Shown here piece after piece: positions 1-8,820 of a DNA stretch of 64,000 bases. Source of the stretch: CADBRN01 sp050944685 (GTDB lineage: Bacteria; Bacillota; Clostridia; Lachnospirales; Lachnospiraceae); the NCBI GenBank assembly GCA_050944685.1, contig JBMNRP010000011.1, forward strand, positions 38,140-102,139. The letters run 5' to 3'. Under the pieces are notes generated by a model. The model made no database searches, had not been told where the DNA came from, and saw nothing but the letters and a program-made list of their open reading frames with translations. The translations under genes and the position numbers were made by a program. How positions within the stretch are numbered: the first letter of the stretch is position 1; the number at the start of each line of letters is the position of its first letter.

Positions 1-315
1 CGGGATTTTGAATATCAGCAAAAAACGCATGCGCTCATTGAATCAGAGCGCACGCGTCTGTATCAGGAGATGAGCGGATGGAACACCGTCACCGTCTATG
101 AGCCGAAGGCAAACTTCATGCTGGTAAAAATATTGAAGGAGGACGTGAACGCGGATCTTCTCTTTGATCACTGCATCCGGAAGAGACTGATGATCCGAAA
201 CTGCTCCACCTTCCCCTTCCTGTCGAACCGGTTTTTCCGCTTCTGTTTCATGAAGCCGGAGCAGAATGACCTCCTGATCCGCACGATCAATGAGATCCTT
301 CCTGCGAAAATGTGA
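1..315 (+). CDS. C-terminal part of a PLP-dependent aminotransferase (HisC/CobD-like), cut by the window edge
   Basis: The frame is open from base 1 and ends at TGA 313-315, giving 104 residues of a C-terminus. The segment RKRLMIRNCSTFPFL followed by FFRFCF and a final helix with PEQNDLLI matches the small C-terminal domain of class I/II fold aminotransferases, especially the histidinol-phosphate aminotransferase / threonine-phosphate decarboxylase branch, where a strand with RDCS-type sequence precedes the substrate-binding Arg. The catalytic lysine lies outside the window, so the substrate cannot be named. Its last 29 bases overlap the 3' end of polC on the opposite strand, so the two genes converge with no room for a terminator. 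Confidence 0.7.
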   Translation, partial: RDFEYQQKTHALIESERTRLYQEMSGWNTVTVYEPKANFMLVKILKEDVNADLLFDHCIRKRLMIRNCSTFPFLSNRFFRFCFMKPEQNDLLIRTINEILPAKM

Positions 316-3300
316 CTTCTTCCGTCTTTCCGAAATCGAACAGGGAGATCTGGTTGGTCTCCGGCAGGTCTCCGAGAATACCGAGGCGGTCCAGCGTGTC
401 TGAGACCGTCTTTCCGACCTTCGCCCTCTTCCGGAAGTCATCCTTCGAGAGGAATTCACCGGAACGGGTGGCCAGGACAATGCTGTCGGCCGCTTTTTCC
501 CCGAGGCCCTCGATCGAATCAAGCGAGGGCATCAGCTTTCCGTCGATGATCTGGAACCGGTGCGCCTGCGCCCGATAGAGATCAATGGGCATGAACTCGA
601 ATCCGCGTGCATACATCTCCCGCACAATCGCCATATCCTTGAGCATATCCTGCTCCTGAGCGGTCGGATTTCCTTTCCCCTGGATTTCCCGGATGTGTTC
701 CTCCAGGCGCCCTTTCCCCATGCACATCTTCTCATAGCTGAAGGCAGATGCGCGGATCGAGAAATACGCCGCGTAATAGGCCAGCGGGTAATAAATCTTG
801 TACCAGGCGATGCGGTACGCCATCATGACATAGGCGACGGCGTGCGCCTTCGGAAACATGTATTTGATCTTTTCGCACGACCGGATGTACCACTCCGGCA
901 CACCGTGGTCTCTCATATCCTGCGACCACTTCGGCCAGTCTTTCGCTTTTCCCTTCGCCACCTTTCCTTTCCGGACATTCTCCATGATGGTGAAGGATTC
1001 CTCGCTCTCCAGTCCCTTTCCGATCAGGTAGACCATGATGTCGTCACGGGTGCAGATGGCCGTGGAAATCGTGGCTTTTCCCTCCTCGATCAGGGTCTGC
1101 GCATTGCCCAGCCAGACGTCGGTCCCGTGGGACAGTCCGGAAATCCGGATCAGGTCGGAGAAGCACGAGGGCTTCGTGTCGAGCAGCATCTGAATGACGA
1201 AATCGGTGCCGAACTCCGGCACGCCGAGACATCCGAGCGGGCATCCTCCGATGTCCTCCGGCCGGATCCCGAGGGCCTCGGTGCTCTTGAACAGGCTCAT
1301 GACCTTCGGCTCGTCCAGCGGAACCTTCGTGGCATCGGTGCCGGTCAGGTCCTCCAGCATCCGGATCATCGTCGGATCATCGTGCCCGAGAATGTCCAGC
1401 TTCAGCAGGTTGGAGTCGATCGAGTGGTAGTCGAAATGCGTGGTGATGATATCGCTGTTCATATCGTCCGCCGGATGCTGCACCGGCGTGAACGAATTGA
1501 TATCCTCTCCGAACGGGAGAACGATGATTCCGCCCGGGTGCTGTCCGGTCGTCCGGCGGATTCCGACGCACCCCTGCACGATACGGTCAATCTCGCAGGT
1601 CCTCTTCGACTGTCCGTGCTCCTCATAATAATTTTTCACATATCCGTAAGCGGTCTTGTCCGCCAGGGTGCCGATGGTTCCCGCGCGGAAGGTCTGTCCC
1701 GCCCCGAAAATAACTTCCGTATATTTGTGGGCCTTGCTCTGATACTCGCCCGAGAAATTCAGATCGATATCCGGCTCCTTGTTCCCCTTGAAGCCGAGGA
1801 AGGTCTCGAACGGAATGTTGAATCCCATCTTTTTCAGCGGCTTTCCGCAGTTCGGGCAGACCGCGTCCGGCATATCGCAGCCGGCCTTTCCCATGGCCTT
1901 GTAGCTCTGCACCTCATCCGAATCGAAATCGACGTATTTGCAGCTTTCGCACAGATAATGCGGCGGAAGCGGGTTGACTTCGGTGATTCCCGCCATGGTC
2001 GCCACGAACGACGAGCCGACCGATCCCCGCGAGCCGACCAGATAGCCGTCCTCATTGGACTTCCAGACGAGCTTCTGCGCGATGATGTACATGACGGCGT
2101 AGCCGTTTGAGATGATCGAGGTCAGCTCCCGCTCCAGGCGGTCCGCCACAATCGGCGGAAGCTCTTCCCCGTAGATCTCGTGCGCCCGGCGGTAACAGAT
2201 CTCCCGCAGCGTCTTGTCGGAATCCTCGATGACCGGAGGAAACTTTCCCTCCCGGATGGGTGAAATCTTCTGAATGCTGTCCGCAATTTTCTGCGGATTG
2301 TCAATGACGACCTCGTGCGCTTTTTTCGCGCCGAGATACGAAAACTCATCCAGCATCTCCTCCGTCGTGTGAAGGTACAGGGGAGCCTGATCGTCCGCGT
2401 CCCGGAATTTCTTTCCGGACATGATGATTCTCCGGTAGACCTCGTCCTCCGGATCCATGAAATGAACGTCACAGGTCGCCACGACCGGCTTTTTGAACTG
2501 CTCACCCAGCTGTACGATCCTCCGGTTCAGATCCCGCAGGTCCTCTTCCGTGCGGATCTGTCCGTACGCGTCGTCCCCGATCAGAAACGCGTTGTTTCCG
2601 GTCGGCTGAATTTCCAGATAATCGTAAAAGCTGACGATGCGCGCGATCTCGCTGTCGTCCGCGCCCCGCAGAATCGCGTCAAACAGCTCGCCCTGCACAC
2701 AGGCGGAGCCCAGAAGAAGACCCTCCCGGTGCTGCATGACAACGCTTTTCGGCAGCTTCGCCTTCAGCCGGTAGACGTAGTTCAGATGCGATTCCGAGAC
2801 CAGGCGGTAGAGATTGACCCGGCCCGTCTCCCCGGTCGCCAGAATGATCGCGTGATGGCTCGGGAGCTTGCGCTTTGCCGCCTTGTCCAGAGAGCCGAGC
2901 CGGTTCAGTCCGTCCAGATCCGAGATGTCACGGTCCGCGAGCATCTCCGAAAAACGGAGAAAGATTCCCGCCGTGCACTCCGCGTCATCGACCGCGCGGT
3001 GATGATGACCGAGCTCGACGCCCGCCGCCTTCGCCACATTGTCCAGCTTGAACTTGGAAAGACCTGGCAGAAGGACGCGCGCCATGGCGACGGTATCCAC
3101 CACCGTGAAATCACGCTGAAACCCCTGGCGGGCGCACTCTCTGCCGATAAATCCCATATCGAAATCCGCGTTGTGGGCGACCATCACGGCATCCCCGCAG
3201 AATTCCAGAAACTCCGGCAGCACCTGATCGATATCCGGGGCATTTTCCACATCGCGGTCGGTAATATCCGTCAGCTTCTCGATATTCATCGGAATGGGCA

Positions 3301-4993
3301 CCTTCGGATTTACGAAGGTCGAATACCGGTCCGTGATCTTTCCGTGTTCCACCTTTACCGCACCGATCTCGATGATTTTGCAGGTGATATTCGACAGACC
3401 CGTCGTCTCGAGATCGAACACCACACAGGTGTCCCCGAGACTCTGGCCTCTGCTGTTTCTCGCGATTTCCTTCATGTCGTCGACGAGATAGGCCTCCATG
3501 CCGTAGATCACCTTAAACGGGGCGGAGAGCTTCTTCAGTTCTTCCTTCGTCACCCCGGGATGCTCCGAGGCATATTGTTTCCGCCACGCGCCGTCGATGG
3601 CCTCCATCGCGTGATTGGCCTCCGGAAACGACTGGACCACGCCGTGATCGGTGATGGCAATCGCGGGATGCCCCCACTCATAGGCCCTTCTGACCAGCTT
3701 CTCTGCGTCGGTGATTCCGTCCATATCGCTCATCTTCGTGTGGCAGTGAAGCTCGACGCGCTTCTCCGGATAATTGTCATGCCGTTTCTCCCGGAAGGGA
3801 GCAGTCCGGCGTATGCCGGACACCGAGAGGATGGCCAGCTCATGCTCAAAAGAATCGACCACGGCTTTTCCCATCACGCGGACGCAGGTTCCGGTTTTCA
3901 GCCGCGACTCCATCTCTCCGATCTCACTTTCGGCCACAAAGCATTTGACGCGGATGGTATCGGTATAGTCGGTCACCGTGAGAATCACGAGACCCCGCTC
4001 GTTGCGGAGCGGCCGGCTGTCTGTCTGAATAATTTCTCCGCGGATAATGACGCTGCCGGAAAATTCGTCGAGATCGCAGATCGGAATGCTGTCTCCCTCG
4101 AATTTTCTTCCGTAGAGCTGGTCCGGATCGTCCGGACTGACCGAAAGCATGCTGCGGCGCGCATCTCTTCCCCCTCTGGAATAGATTCCGCCTCTTCCCT
4201 TCCGGAGAGAAGCGGACGGGGCTTTCCGAAGGCTGCTTTCTTTTCCGGACTCCGCTCCCGCTTCGCCACGGGTCGTTCCCGATGCGGCATTCCCCGGAGT
4301 ACCGGAAGAGCCATCTCTCTCATCTGCGGGACCGGCCGAAGCTTCCTCCCCGTCACCGGCACCTCCGTTTTCCCGGAATCCCTTGCGGAAAGCCAGGGGC
4401 GTATCTCTCACGACCTGCGCCGCGGAGGACCGCATCTGCTCTTCGCTCTTCCGCAAAAAACTCTCCGGATCGCCCGTGCGGTATTCGATCTCCACCTTCA
4501 CGCGAAGGCCGCATCTCTCATTGAGAATCGAATCCACCGCGGAACAGAGCTCCTTCTCCATATCCCGGGCAATCATAGAATCCTCCAGGGAGATCACCAT
4601 CACATCCGGCTCCGGATAGGAAAATTCTGCGCCGCGGAAGAGACTGGCGAGCACGTGGCTGTGATTCTCCAGCTCATACTCGATGCTCTTGCCGTAAACG
4701 TCCATCAGCGTCTCCGCCGTATAAAGGCTGGAGAGATGAAAATGCTCTATCACGCTGACCCGGATGGGGACATCCGAAAAGAGCTGGCGCTTGATCGACT
4801 TCTCCAGCTCGATAATCGCTTTTCTTTCGACGCAGGTATCATCCGACACATAGACCCGCAGCTGATCCCTCTTCCGATTCATCTTCACGCAGTCCACCTG
4901 CATGCCGGACACCACGGTCTTCAGTTTTTCAGACGTCTTCAGTCCCGGGAAAACCTCCGAAAAGTTTTTCGGTTCCGTCATCTGTCCATTCAT
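287..4993 (-). CDS. polC: DNA polymerase III alpha subunit, PolC type
   Basis: This is the replicative polymerase of low-GC Gram-positives. From the N-terminus there is a PolC N-terminal domain, a Gly/Ser/Glu/Arg-rich low-complexity linker (about residues 205-285), an OB fold (310-395), a PHP domain beginning VELHCHTKMSD (about 412), and a DnaQ-like 3'-5' exonuclease inserted in the PHP domain (VVFDLETTGL at about 524, HNADFDMGF, HHRAVDDAECT). The polymerase core follows, with a Cys4 zinc motif (CESC...CPNCG) and EPDIDLNFSGEYQ. At 1568 residues it is about 100 longer than typical PolC, mostly through the linker. AGGGGAG abuts the first ATG (4993); an in-frame ATG at 4981 (MTEPKNF) lies 12 bases beyond it and may be the real start. 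It follows ispG closely and probably shares its transcript. Confidence 0.98.
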   Translation of the reverse strand: MNGQMTEPKNFSEVFPGLKTSEKLKTVVSGMQVDCVKMNRKRDQLRVYVSDDTCVERKAIIELEKSIKRQLFSDVPIRVSVIEHFHLSSLYTAETLMDVYGKSIEYELENHSHVLASLFRGAEFSYPEPDVMVISLEDSMIARDMEKELCSAVDSILNERCGLRVKVEIEYRTGDPESFLRKSEEQMRSSAAQVVRDTPLAFRKGFRENGGAGDGEEASAGPADERDGSSGTPGNAASGTTRGEAGAESGKESSLRKAPSASLRKGRGGIYSRGGRDARRSMLSVSPDDPDQLYGRKFEGDSIPICDLDEFSGSVIIRGEIIQTDSRPLRNERGLVILTVTDYTDTIRVKCFVAESEIGEMESRLKTGTCVRVMGKAVVDSFEHELAILSVSGIRRTAPFREKRHDNYPEKRVELHCHTKMSDMDGITDAEKLVRRAYEWGHPAIAITDHGVVQSFPEANHAMEAIDGAWRKQYASEHPGVTKEELKKLSAPFKVIYGMEAYLVDDMKEIARNSRGQSLGDTCVVFDLETTGLSNITCKIIEIGAVKVEHGKITDRYSTFVNPKVPIPMNIEKLTDITDRDVENAPDIDQVLPEFLEFCGDAVMVAHNADFDMGFIGRECARQGFQRDFTVVDTVAMARVLLPGLSKFKLDNVAKAAGVELGHHHRAVDDAECTAGIFLRFSEMLADRDISDLDGLNRLGSLDKAAKRKLPSHHAIILATGETGRVNLYRLVSESHLNYVYRLKAKLPKSVVMQHREGLLLGSACVQGELFDAILRGADDSEIARIVSFYDYLEIQPTGNNAFLIGDDAYGQIRTEEDLRDLNRRIVQLGEQFKKPVVATCDVHFMDPEDEVYRRIIMSGKKFRDADDQAPLYLHTTEEMLDEFSYLGAKKAHEVVIDNPQKIADSIQKISPIREGKFPPVIEDSDKTLREICYRRAHEIYGEELPPIVADRLERELTSIISNGYAVMYIIAQKLVWKSNEDGYLVGSRGSVGSSFVATMAGITEVNPLPPHYLCESCKYVDFDSDEVQSYKAMGKAGCDMPDAVCPNCGKPLKKMGFNIPFETFLGFKGNKEPDIDLNFSGEYQSKAHKYTEVIFGAGQTFRAGTIGTLADKTAYGYVKNYYEEHGQSKRTCEIDRIVQGCVGIRRTTGQHPGGIIVLPFGEDINSFTPVQHPADDMNSDIITTHFDYHSIDSNLLKLDILGHDDPTMIRMLEDLTGTDATKVPLDEPKVMSLFKSTEALGIRPEDIGGCPLGCLGVPEFGTDFVIQMLLDTKPSCFSDLIRISGLSHGTDVWLGNAQTLIEEGKATISTAICTRDDIMVYLIGKGLESEESFTIMENVRKGKVAKGKAKDWPKWSQDMRDHGVPEWYIRSCEKIKYMFPKAHAVAYVMMAYRIAWYKIYYPLAYYAAYFSIRASAFSYEKMCMGKGRLEEHIREIQGKGNPTAQEQDMLKDMAIVREMYARGFEFMPIDLYRAQAHRFQIIDGKLMPSLDSIEGLGEKAADSIVLATRSGEFLSKDDFRKRAKVGKTVSDTLDRLGILGDLPETNQISLFDFGKTEEVTFSQEGSH

Positions 4994-5035
4994 CTCCCCT
5001 GCAAGCCGCCGGAAGACACCGCTTCCGCGCGGAAT

Positions 5036-6091
5036 TCACATCATTTTCTGCAGCTCGCTCATCAGTGCGGAAAGGAGCTCCTCCTCCGGCACCTTCCGGA
5101 TAATCTCACCTTTTCGAATCAGGACACCGACTCCGTCTCCGCCGGCAATTCCCAGGTCCGCCTCGCGGGCCTCACCCGGTCCGTTGACGACACAGCCCAT
5201 CACGGCGATCTTGATGTCGAGAGGCATTCCCTGTGTCATCTGCTCCACCTGGGAAGCCAGATGAATCAGGTCAATTTTCGTCCTCCCGCAGGTCGGGCAG
5301 GATACGATCTCGACACCGCCTTTGTGCATTCCGAGCGTCTTCAGGATCCGCTTCGCGCACCGGACCTCTTCCGCCGGATCCCCGGTCAGAGAGACACGGA
5401 TCGTGTCGCCGATGCCCTCGGAAAGAATGATGCCAATGCCCACGGAAGACTTAACCGTTCCCGCTCCGGGCGTCCCCGCCTCCGTAATTCCCACGTGAAG
5501 GGGATGATCGGTCTTTTCCGCGATCTGCTCGTGCGCCCTGACGCAGGTCACCACGTCTGAGGACTTGATGCTGATGACGAGATTGTCGTAGCCCATGTCC
5601 TCAATCACGGCCGCCTCGTTCAGGGCGCTCTCCACGAGTCCTTCCGCCGTGACGCCGCCGTATTTCTCCAGTATGGATTTCTCCAGGGAACCACTGTTCA
5701 CGCCGACCCGGATGGGGATATTCCGGTCCTTTGCTTCCGCGACCACGGCGCGGACTCTCCCCGTGTCCCCGATATTTCCCGGATTGATCCGGATCTTGTC
5801 CGCCCCGTTTTCCATCGAAGCGATCGCCAGCCGGTAATCGAAATGAATATCCGCCACCAGCGGAATGTGAATCTGCTTTTTGATCTCTTTCAGGGCCAGG
5901 GCGGCTTCCATGGTCGGCACGGCGCACCGGATAATGTCGCAGCCCTCCGCCTCCAGGTCCAGAATCTGACGGACCGTCGCCTGGACATCCTCCGTCTTCG
6001 TATTCGTCATCGACTGGATCAGAACCGGGTGACCGCCGCCGATCACGCGGCTGCCGATCTGAACCGTCTTCGTTATTCTCCTCTCGCGCAC
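5036..6091 (-). CDS. ispG: 4-hydroxy-3-methylbut-2-en-1-yl diphosphate synthase (flavodoxin)
   Basis: This is the [4Fe-4S] enzyme that reductively opens methylerythritol cyclodiphosphate in the MEP isoprenoid pathway. The N-terminus has the family pattern with VLIQSMTNTKTEDV. The C-terminal cluster-binding region shows ISCPTCGRTKID-like (VSCPTCGRTKIDL) and MGCVVNGPGEA, which supply the three cluster cysteines. The 351-residue length fits the short bacterial form. The start is GTG 6091, with GGAGAG eight bases upstream. The gene overlaps the 3' end of folA by 19 bases and is followed by polC after 42 bases, an ispG-polC arrangement common in Firmicutes. A flavodoxin gene near 43.1 kb is a possible electron donor, but that is inference. 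Confidence 0.97.
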   Translation of the reverse strand: MRERRITKTVQIGSRVIGGGHPVLIQSMTNTKTEDVQATVRQILDLEAEGCDIIRCAVPTMEAALALKEIKKQIHIPLVADIHFDYRLAIASMENGADKIRINPGNIGDTGRVRAVVAEAKDRNIPIRVGVNSGSLEKSILEKYGGVTAEGLVESALNEAAVIEDMGYDNLVISIKSSDVVTCVRAHEQIAEKTDHPLHVGITEAGTPGAGTVKSSVGIGIILSEGIGDTIRVSLTGDPAEEVRCAKRILKTLGMHKGGVEIVSCPTCGRTKIDLIHLASQVEQMTQGMPLDIKIAVMGCVVNGPGEAREADLGIAGGDGVGVLIRKGEIIRKVPEEELLSALMSELQKMM

Positions 6092-6639
6092 CTTGACTCT
6101 CCTTCCTTTGCCGGAACCGCGCCGGGCAGTTCCTCCCCGCCGGAGACTCTCTTCCAGGTCTGGAATGTATAGGTCAGCTCAAAATACGTCTGCTCCTCGC
6201 TCTCTTCCGCGAGCTCCCATTCGGGATCCCGGGAGAGGTCGGGGAAATACGCGTCCGCCTCGTAGCGGTAATTGATTTTCGTCACAAAAACCGTATCGCA
6301 GTACGGCAGCAGCAGCCGGTAGATGACGGCCCCGCCGATCACAAAAATATCTTTTCCTTCTTTGTTTTCCCGACTCAGGACGTCCGCCAGCTCATCGGGA
6401 CCGTGGACGATCCGCGCGCCCTCCGCGCGGTAATCCGGGTTTCCGGTGAGCACAATGTTGGTCCGGTTTTTCAGAGGCCGGCCGCCCGGAAAGCTCTCGA
6501 GTGTCTTTCTTCCCATCACGACAATATTTCCCGTCGTCATACGCTGAAAAAAGCGCATGTCCGCCGGAATGCTGACCAGGAGCTTTCCCCTGTTTCCGAT
6601 GCCCCAGCCTTCGTCCGCGGCCAGAATCGCCTTCATCAT
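6073..6639 (-). CDS. folA: Dihydrofolate reductase
   Basis: It reduces dihydrofolate to tetrahydrofolate with NADPH, closing the cycle opened by the thymidylate synthase encoded just upstream. Family signatures are visible: the N-terminal AILAADEGWGIGNRGKLL (Trp in the Met20-type loop), MRFFQRMTTGNIVVMGRKT, FPGGRPLKNRTNIVLT, and IFVIGGAVIYRLLLPYCD. At 188 residues it is about 20-25 longer than usual. The extra part is a charged C-terminal tail (after TFQTWKRV) that overlaps the beginning of ispG, so the tail may be non-essential. AAGGAAG lies eight bases before the ATG pair; the first ATG is used here. Confidence 0.97.
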   Translation of the reverse strand: MMKAILAADEGWGIGNRGKLLVSIPADMRFFQRMTTGNIVVMGRKTLESFPGGRPLKNRTNIVLTGNPDYRAEGARIVHGPDELADVLSRENKEGKDIFVIGGAVIYRLLLPYCDTVFVTKINYRYEADAYFPDLSRDPEWELAEESEEQTYFELTYTFQTWKRVSGGEELPGAVPAKEGESRCARGE

Positions 6640-6673
6640 CTGTTATGCTTCCTTCTTTCTGCCGGCGCTTTTT

Positions 6674-7522
6674 TCAGATCGCGACCGGAATGTCTTTGAT
6701 CTGCGGGCCGGTCACATAGTTTTCGACCGTGAGGTCGTCCGTGGTAAAATCGTAGAAATTCGTGATCTCCGGGTTCAGGGTGACGCGCGGCGCCTCGTGT
6801 GTCTCCCGCGAAATCAGATCCTCGACCAGCGGAACGTGACGGTCGTAGATATGGGCGTCCGCGATCACGTGAACGAGTTCGCCCGGTACCATGCCGGAGA
6901 CCTGGGCAAACATCATCAGCAGGATCGAGTACTGGCAGACGTTCCAGTTATTGGCCGTCAGGACATCCTGTGATCTCTGATTGAGCACCGCGTTCAGGAC
7001 CAGCTTTTCGCTGCCCTTTTTCCGGGTGACGTTAAACGTCATGGAATAGGCGCAGGGATACAGATTCATCTCGTGAAGGTCCTGATGGACGTACATGTTG
7101 GTCATGATCCGGCGGCTGTACGGATTGTTCTTCAGATCGTACAGCACACGGTCGACCTGGTCCATATCGCCCTCCGGGTAATGGTGCTTCACGCCCATCT
7201 GATAGCCGTAGGCCTTCCCGATCGAGCCGTCCTCATCCGCCCACGCGTCCCAGATGTGACTGTGCAGATCGTGAATGTTATTGGATTTTCTCTGCCAGAT
7301 CCACAGGACCTCGTCCATACAGCTCTTGAGAGCGGTCCGGCGAAGCGTGATCGCGGGGAACTCCTTCGAAAGGTCGTAGCGGTTCACGACGCCGAACTTC
7401 TTGATCGTATACGCCGGCGTCCCGTCCGGCCAGTGCGGGCGCACTTTTTCGCCCTTCGTATCACAGCCGCTGTCAATGATATCACGGCACATATTGATAA
7501 AAATCCGGTCTGCATAGCTCAT
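6674..7522 (-). CDS. thyA: Thymidylate synthase, PCA-motif variant
   Basis: It makes dTMP from dUMP using methylenetetrahydrofolate. The ATG at 7522 (MSYADRIF) has GAGGA about nine bases upstream and gives 282 residues; an upstream in-frame ATG would add a low-quality 34-residue leader. The catalytic cysteine lies in NLYPCAYSMTF, the dUMP-contact region in LNQRSQDVL and NNWNVCQYS, and the distal motif in ADAHIYDRH. The canonical PCH is PCA here and the usual PFNI is NWNV, so it belongs to a divergent ThyA branch. I have the impression that other Firmicutes share this form, but could not check. folA follows after 34 bases. Confidence 0.95.
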   Translation of the reverse strand: MSYADRIFINMCRDIIDSGCDTKGEKVRPHWPDGTPAYTIKKFGVVNRYDLSKEFPAITLRRTALKSCMDEVLWIWQRKSNNIHDLHSHIWDAWADEDGSIGKAYGYQMGVKHHYPEGDMDQVDRVLYDLKNNPYSRRIMTNMYVHQDLHEMNLYPCAYSMTFNVTRKKGSEKLVLNAVLNQRSQDVLTANNWNVCQYSILLMMFAQVSGMVPGELVHVIADAHIYDRHVPLVEDLISRETHEAPRVTLNPEITNFYDFTTDDLTVENYVTGPQIKDIPVAI

Positions 7523-7556
7523 ATTGTGTAATCCTCGCTCAAAAACAGTTACCGCT

Positions 7557-7585
7557 ATTATAGGAGATAATCCTCCGAAAAGCAA
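7557..7585 (-). promoter_or_regulatory. Predicted sigma-A promoter for thyA-folA-ispG-polC
   Basis: On the minus strand TTGCTT (7585-7580) and TATAAT (7562-7557) are separated by 17 bases, with the -10 box 34 bases before the thyA ATG. It would serve the whole thyA-folA-ispG-polC run, in which gaps are short or absent. Confidence 0.6.
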
Positions 7586-7623
7586 TGAGGCGGATCCGCC
7601 GAAAAAAGGAAAACGGGCCCTCA

Positions 7624-7652
7624 TTTACCTTTTCCGTCAGGTCTGCTATGAT
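7624..7652 (+). promoter_or_regulatory. Predicted promoter for the SIR2-like gene
   Basis: TTTACC (7624-7629), 17 bases, TATGAT (7647-7652) with an extended TGC before the -10 box. It would give a leader of roughly 105 bases. It is divergent from the thyA promoter about 40 bases away. Confidence 0.5.
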
Positions 7653-7766
7653 ATTTAAGGTCATGTATTTTATCCAATGCAGCCGGAGGCGCGTCGCGAA
7701 ACAGCCCGAAGGCAGTCTCACACCGAACAGAAAATCCCGCGGGTTACGGGTAAAGGACAAAATAGT

Positions 7767-8714
7767 ATGAAAGGCGACAGAAAATCCGCGCAGGAAACGG
7801 TTTTTATCCAAAAGCGTCCCCAGGTGCTTCTCCTGGGGAACGGAATGATCCGCTCCTATTCCAGTCTGTCCATGTCGTGGAAGGATCTGGTGTACCAGAT
7901 CGGCAGCGACCGGACCATCCCCTATTCCGTTGACATCCCCCTGCCGATGGAAATCGTTCTCCGTACAGAGGGTCACGTGGCGGATGTCCTGCGCCACCAC
8001 CAGAGGGAGCTCTGCGGCAGGATCGAGACCCGGAAATTCCGGGACAAGCTCATGACCCTTCTGGACGCGGGCTTCGACGATATTCTCACGACCAATTACA
8101 GCTATGAACTCGAGGAGGCGGCCTCCGGAAAGGAATTTCTGGAGACGGACGAAATTGCCCGGATGCGACGCTACATCGGATTCCGGAAGAAGCACGAGCA
8201 GCGCTATCTCCTCCATACCTACAACCAGATTGAATCCCCCTCGAACCGTATCTGGCACATCCATGGAGAGGCGGCCAATGTAGACAGCATCGTCATTGGT
8301 CACTACTATTACGGAAATCTGCTCTACCAGTGCCAGAACATCGTGAAGCGGCGCGAAAAGGATCACTGGAAATACGACGCCACGGCGCGCAACAGCTGGG
8401 TCGACGCTTTCCTGACCGGAGATGTCTACGTGCTCGGCTTCGGCTTTGACTACTCCGAGACCGATCTCTGGTGGCTTCTGAGCAAAAAGGCGCGCATGAA
8501 GCGGAAACGCACCGGACACGTATACATTTACCGTCCGAAAAAAAACGATGATTTCGACGTCAAATACCAGCTTCTGCAGGATTACGGCGCCCAGGTCGTC
8601 GACCTGGGCATGAACGAATCCACGATCGCGGAGGAAGACGACGAGATGTTCCGCCTCTTTTATCCGATGGCCATTGAGGCCATCATCGACCAGATGAACG
8701 AAAACCGTTCCTGA
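7767..8714 (+). CDS. SIR2-like domain protein, stand-alone
   Basis: The protein has 315 residues from the ATG at 7767, which has AAAGGA nine bases upstream; an in-frame ATG at 7677 lacks a ribosome site. Sequence features of the SIR2 NAD-binding fold are visible: LLLGNGM with Ser-rich follow-up (residues 21-33), DDILTTNYSYELEEA (about 104-118), and IWHIHGE (162-168), where the second His corresponds to the sirtuin catalytic His. A later VLGFGFDYSETD segment fits the conserved acidic end of SIR2-like folds. No membrane segment, TIR, SLOG or HerA partner is present. Relatives include anti-phage NAD-consuming effectors as well as proteins of unknown role. It lies alone between thyA and mscL, so function is not assigned. 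Confidence 0.75.
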   Translation: MKGDRKSAQETVFIQKRPQVLLLGNGMIRSYSSLSMSWKDLVYQIGSDRTIPYSVDIPLPMEIVLRTEGHVADVLRHHQRELCGRIETRKFRDKLMTLLDAGFDDILTTNYSYELEEAASGKEFLETDEIARMRRYIGFRKKHEQRYLLHTYNQIESPSNRIWHIHGEAANVDSIVIGHYYYGNLLYQCQNIVKRREKDHWKYDATARNSWVDAFLTGDVYVLGFGFDYSETDLWWLLSKKARMKRKRTGHVYIYRPKKNDDFDVKYQLLQDYGAQVVDLGMNESTIAEEDDEMFRLFYPMAIEAIIDQMNENRS

Positions 8715-8731
8715 TATTGACCAGAAAGGTC

Positions 8732-8759
8732 TTGTTTTCCTGAACTGAACTGGTATGAT
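8732..8759 (+). promoter_or_regulatory. Predicted promoter for mscL
   Basis: TTGTTT (8732-8737), 16 bases, then an extended -10 TGG-TATGAT (8754-8759). It starts 17 bases after the stop codon of the SIR2-like gene and would give a leader of about 55 bases. Confidence 0.55.
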
Positions 8760-8820
8760 AAAAAATGTATTTACTAAAAATGATTTTTTTCTAAACAAAA
8801 AATAAGGAGGGTCATTACCA

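Noticed and set aside
560..2110. A 516-codon open frame on the plus strand inside polC
   Set aside because: It is antisense to the PolC polymerase core, which is unambiguous.
2315..5560. A 1081-codon open frame on the plus strand across polC and ispG
   Set aside because: It is exactly antisense to two strongly conserved genes, has no recognisable domain or ribosome site, and such long mirror frames are expected in GC-rich coding sequence.
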